Shown piece by piece: positions 61,619 through 64,000 of a stretch of DNA of 64,000 bases. The notes below the pieces were generated by a model. It did no database searches and was not told the DNA's origin. It saw only the letters and a list, made by a program, of their open reading frames with translations. The position numbers were made by a program, and so were the translations under genes. Within the stretch, counting starts at the first letter, position 1; each line of letters starts with the position of its first letter. Source of the DNA: Pseudomonas sp. BN411. GTDB lineage: Bacteria; Pseudomonadota; Gammaproteobacteria; Pseudomonadales; Pseudomonadaceae. The DNA lies in the NCBI RefSeq assembly GCF_029871235.1, contig NZ_SSOM01000086.1, positions 114,283 to 178,282 on the forward strand, written 5' to 3'.

Positions 61619-62019
61619 GCGGTTCTCCTCATTGTCGTTATCGCCGCGCACGCCAAGCGCGGGGCTCTATGGGGAGGGATTAAATCGGTGGCCCGGGGAG
61701 CGGGCATCGTCCGTTGGGACTAGCGCGAAAGGCGCGTGGGACGGGGCTTCGGCTATGTCTGCGTTAGCTGTTGCCACAGATCGGCCATCGGTCCAGGGGC
61801 CTTGTAGGAGCTAGCTTGCTAGCGAAACGGCGCCATTCGCTGGCAAGCCAGCTCCTACGTGCAATCCAGCCCCTTGCAACACTTAATGCGGACACAGCAA
61901 ATGAATTCGCGAAGCAGACAGCCGTGGAATCCAGCGGAAAAATCTGGTGGAAATTTCCCACTGCAGAATGAGCCACCGGCGCAGTAACTTAGCCGACGGA
62001 TCACTCTCGAGGGACGGCG
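61619..62019. other. Intergenic region with REP-like element and operon promoter
   Basis: 401 bp between divergent tesB (minus) and the YdjM-type gene (plus). A palindromic element at 61804-61858 has arms GTAGGAGCT/AGCTCCTAC with inner CTAGC/GCTAG-type segments; it belongs to a widespread Pseudomonas REP class. The ipd operon promoter should lie between 61640 and 61790, but no clear -35/-10 or operator was seen. Confidence 0.65.
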
Positions 62020-63057
62020 ATGGACTCACTCACCCAGGCAGTGCTCGGCGCCACCATCCAGGGCGCGCTGCTCGGACGCTGGCAAGGGCGCAAGGCGCTG
62101 CTCTACGGCGCAGTGCTCGGCACGCTCCCCGACCTGGACGTGGTGATCCGCTACACCGATGCCGTGGCGGCGATGACCTACCACCGGGGCTTCAGCCATT
62201 CGATCTTCGTGCTCAGCGCCCTGGCGGCGTTGCTCACCATGCTGGTGCGACGATGGCGGCCAAATCCCGGCTATTCCACGCAGCGGCTGTTCCTCACCCT
62301 CTGGCTGGTGCTGGTGACCCACCCGCTGCTGGATTGCTTCACCAGCTATGGCACCCAGTTGTTCTGGCCACTGATGACGCCTCCCATCGCCTGGTCAAGC
62401 ATCTTCATTATCGACCCGCTCTACACCCTGCCCCTGCTGGCGGCGGTGATTGGCGGCGTGCTGTTCGGCCTGCGTGACCGCACGCCGCGCTTGCCGGTTG
62501 CGGCACTGGCGCTGTCCAGCCTCTATCTGCTCTCGACCCTCGGCGGCAAGTTCATGGCCGAGCAGCGTGTGCATGAGGTGCTGGAACGGGAAAGCATTCG
62601 CCCGCAGGCGATGTTCAGTACACCGACACCGTTCAACACCCTGCTCTGGCGGGTGATCGTGCTCGACGGCGAGGACTACCACGAAGCCCTGGTGAGCTGG
62701 TTCGACCACGAACCGCCACGGCTGGAACGCATCCCTCGGGGCACCGAACTGGCGCGGCGCCTGCGGGATTCGCCGCAACACCTGCGGCTGGCCTGGTTCA
62801 CCCACGGCATCCTGCGCTACGACCAGATCGACCAGGTGTTGGTGGTCACCGACCTGCGCCTGGGCATGACCGGTTTCCATCCCTTCCGTTTCATCCTCGC
62901 AGAACGCCGGGACGGCCGCTGGCAGCCGGTGACGGAAGCTCGCCGCTGGCATACCGACCGAGGGGATCTGGAGCGGCTCAAGGTGCTCTGGCAACGGATC
63001 TGGCATGAGGATCAGGCGGTTCCGCTTTCCACCTGGGCGGGGCTGCTGCAGCGCTAG
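62020..63057 (+). CDS. YdjM-type membrane-associated metal-dependent hydrolase
   Basis: 345 aa of the YdjM/DUF457 family. MDSLTQAVLGATIQGALLGRWQG opens it; LPDLDVVIRYTDAVAAMTYHRGFSHSIFVL carries the conserved D and H residues, and HPLLDCFTSYGTQLFWPL the second His-Asp group. Hydrophobic segments at about 60-80, 135-160 and 168-185 (LLAAVIGGVLFGL) indicate membrane association. Family proteins are inner-membrane hydrolases of unclear substrate, some LexA-regulated. Start ATG 62020 with GGGACGGCG upstream; the C-terminal ~150 residues are hydrophilic. Confidence 0.85.
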   Translation: MDSLTQAVLGATIQGALLGRWQGRKALLYGAVLGTLPDLDVVIRYTDAVAAMTYHRGFSHSIFVLSALAALLTMLVRRWRPNPGYSTQRLFLTLWLVLVTHPLLDCFTSYGTQLFWPLMTPPIAWSSIFIIDPLYTLPLLAAVIGGVLFGLRDRTPRLPVAALALSSLYLLSTLGGKFMAEQRVHEVLERESIRPQAMFSTPTPFNTLLWRVIVLDGEDYHEALVSWFDHEPPRLERIPRGTELARRLRDSPQHLRLAWFTHGILRYDQIDQVLVVTDLRLGMTGFHPFRFILAERRDGRWQPVTEARRWHTDRGDLERLKVLWQRIWHEDQAVPLSTWAGLLQR

Positions 63058-63175
63058 AAAACTGGCGGATCCGCCCTGCCCTCATGACGCCAAACCTGCG
63101 GCCGATAAAGTCTCTAGCGGCACTTGCGGCTGGACTACCCTTGCCAGCATCGGACTTCACCAGCGGGGACGGGAC

Positions 63176-64000
63176 ATGAAAATAAGACAGAAAATGGTCG
63201 CCTCCGGAGCGATCAGCGTGCTGGCCGCAGCCCTGCTGGGTGGCATCGGATACTGGGGACAGACCGAACTGGCCGGGGCGCTGGCGGAGAACCAGCTGAG
63301 TGTCAGCGCCCTGCGCAATCACCTGGAGGGCGACATGATGCACGACGCCCTGCGCGCCGACGTGCTGGCGGCGCTGGTGGTGCAGCCGGGCGACCAGGCT
63401 GGGGCCGACCAGGTACGCAGTGATCTGCGCGACCACAGCGAATGGTTCCGCCGCACCCTGGGCGAGAACGCCAAGCTGCCGCTGACGGCGGATATCCACA
63501 GCGCCATCGCCGAGTCCCAGCCAGCCCTGGAGGCTTACATCGGCGATGCCGAACGCATCGTCAATCTCGCCTTACGCGATCCGCAGGCGGCGCGTGGCGA
63601 GCTGTCGGCCTTCGAGCGCAGCTTCGGCGAGCTGGAAGAGAAGAACGAGGCGCTGAGCGGCAATATCGAAGCCCACGCGGCGAAGACCCGTAGCGATGGC
63701 GAGGCCGCCGTGAGCAGCGCCGCCGCCTGGCTGGTGGGCGGCATCCTGCTGGTGATCGGCCTGCTCTGCCTGGTGACCAGCCAGCTGATGCGCGCGGTCC
63801 TGCGCCCGCTGGAGAAAACCGTCGGCGTGGCCCGCGCCATCGCCCAGGGCAACCTGCTCACCCAGGTCAGCATCGACAGCGACGACGAAGCCGGCCAGTT
63901 GCAGCGGGCCCTGGCCGACATGCAGGGCAACCTGCGGCAGATGATTGCCACCATCCGCAGTGAGAGCGAGGAACTGCGCGGCACTGCCCATCGCCTCAGC
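63176..64000 (+). CDS. Methyl-accepting chemotaxis protein, truncated at window end
   Basis: Reading from ATG 63176 gives 275 codons with no stop before the window edge. The order is: TM1 (KIRQKMVASGAISVLAAALLGGIGYWG), a helical periplasmic domain of about 150 residues rich in Glu, Ala and Leu, TM2 (AAAWLVGGILLVIGLLCLVTS), then a HAMP-like segment (RAVLRPLEKTVGVARAIAQGNLLTQVSIDSDDEAGQLQRALADMQGNLRQM). This is the standard layout of a chemoreceptor; the signalling tip lies beyond the window. The ligand domain is a four-helix-bundle-like sensor but no ligand can be named. Confidence 0.88.
   Translation, partial: MKIRQKMVASGAISVLAAALLGGIGYWGQTELAGALAENQLSVSALRNHLEGDMMHDALRADVLAALVVQPGDQAGADQVRSDLRDHSEWFRRTLGENAKLPLTADIHSAIAESQPALEAYIGDAERIVNLALRDPQAARGELSAFERSFGELEEKNEALSGNIEAHAAKTRSDGEAAVSSAAAWLVGGILLVIGLLCLVTSQLMRAVLRPLEKTVGVARAIAQGNLLTQVSIDSDDEAGQLQRALADMQGNLRQMIATIRSESEELRGTAHRLS

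Overview
The window looks like chromosomal DNA of a high-GC gammaproteobacterium of the Pseudomonas group. The best indicator is a full chemotaxis cluster at 10.9-19.5 kb in the order receptor-cheY-cheA-cheW-aer2-cheR-cheD-cheB, as I recall it for the P. aeruginosa che2 cluster. A MexT-like LysR regulator, an OhrR regulator and dispersed palindromic REP-like repeats fit the same group. No tRNA, rRNA, CRISPR array, transposase or integrase was recognised. Names and homologies come from reading translated sequence and recalling families; no database search was possible.

Layout. 0.4-3.7 kb: LysR regulator divergent from a pirin and two tandem isochorismatase-fold hydrolases. 3.8-10.7 kb: Kef-type antiporter, MexT-like regulator, DinB protein, EAL phosphodiesterase, OhrR, secreted CAP protein and a small Cys-rich protein. 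10.9-19.5 kb: che2-type signalling cluster with a soluble haem-PAS receptor. 19.7-30.3 kb: first catabolic block on the minus strand, with a tesD-E-F-G-like meta-cleavage operon and a separate operon of two acyl-CoA dehydrogenases, IpdF-like SDR, MaoC hydratase, thiolase, ketosteroid isomerase and SnoaL-like protein. 30.6-34.7 kb: a visibly more AT-rich insert (serine hydrolase, outer-membrane protein, AraC regulator). 34.7-37.9 kb: a BRO-N gene pair behind a strongly structured leader, a secreted alpha/beta hydrolase and a small secreted repeat peptide. 37.9-49.1 kb: a minus-strand envelope and redox operon (DadA-like oxidase, saccharopine-DH-like protein, DUF1329, DUF1302, YCF48-like propeller, RND/MMPL transporter, FAD_binding_2 flavoprotein) with a divergent MFS transporter. 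50.6-61.6 kb: a long minus-strand operon tesB-ipdA-ipdB-crotonase-ipdC-echA20-fadE-fadE-fadA6-SDR-luxR. 62.0-64.0 kb: YdjM-type membrane protein and the start of a chemoreceptor that runs off the end.

How the genes fit. KSI, the extradiol dioxygenase, the meta-cleavage hydrolase with hydratase/aldolase/aldehyde dehydrogenase, IpdA, IpdB, IpdC, EchA20, IpdF-like SDR, FadE30-like dehydrogenase and FadA6-like thiolase together point to aerobic steroid (androgen or bile-acid type) catabolism: isomerisation of ring A, cleavage of the aromatised A ring, and degradation of the remaining C/D-ring propionate (HIP) by CoA-dependent ring opening. 3-ketosteroid 9-alpha-hydroxylase, the 3-HSA monooxygenase pair and a HIP-CoA ligase are not in the window, so the pathway is incomplete here. 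The envelope operon between the two catabolic blocks is a reasonable candidate for handling a hydrophobic substrate, which is inference.

The most interesting items are the split steroid locus with an extra crotonase inside the ipd operon, the DUF1329/DUF1302/YCF48/RND envelope operon, the multi-hairpin leader ahead of the BRO-N gene pair, and several odd features of the che cluster (CheD catalytic His replaced by Gln, an 18-residue triple repeat in CheA, a terminator-like hairpin before cheR).
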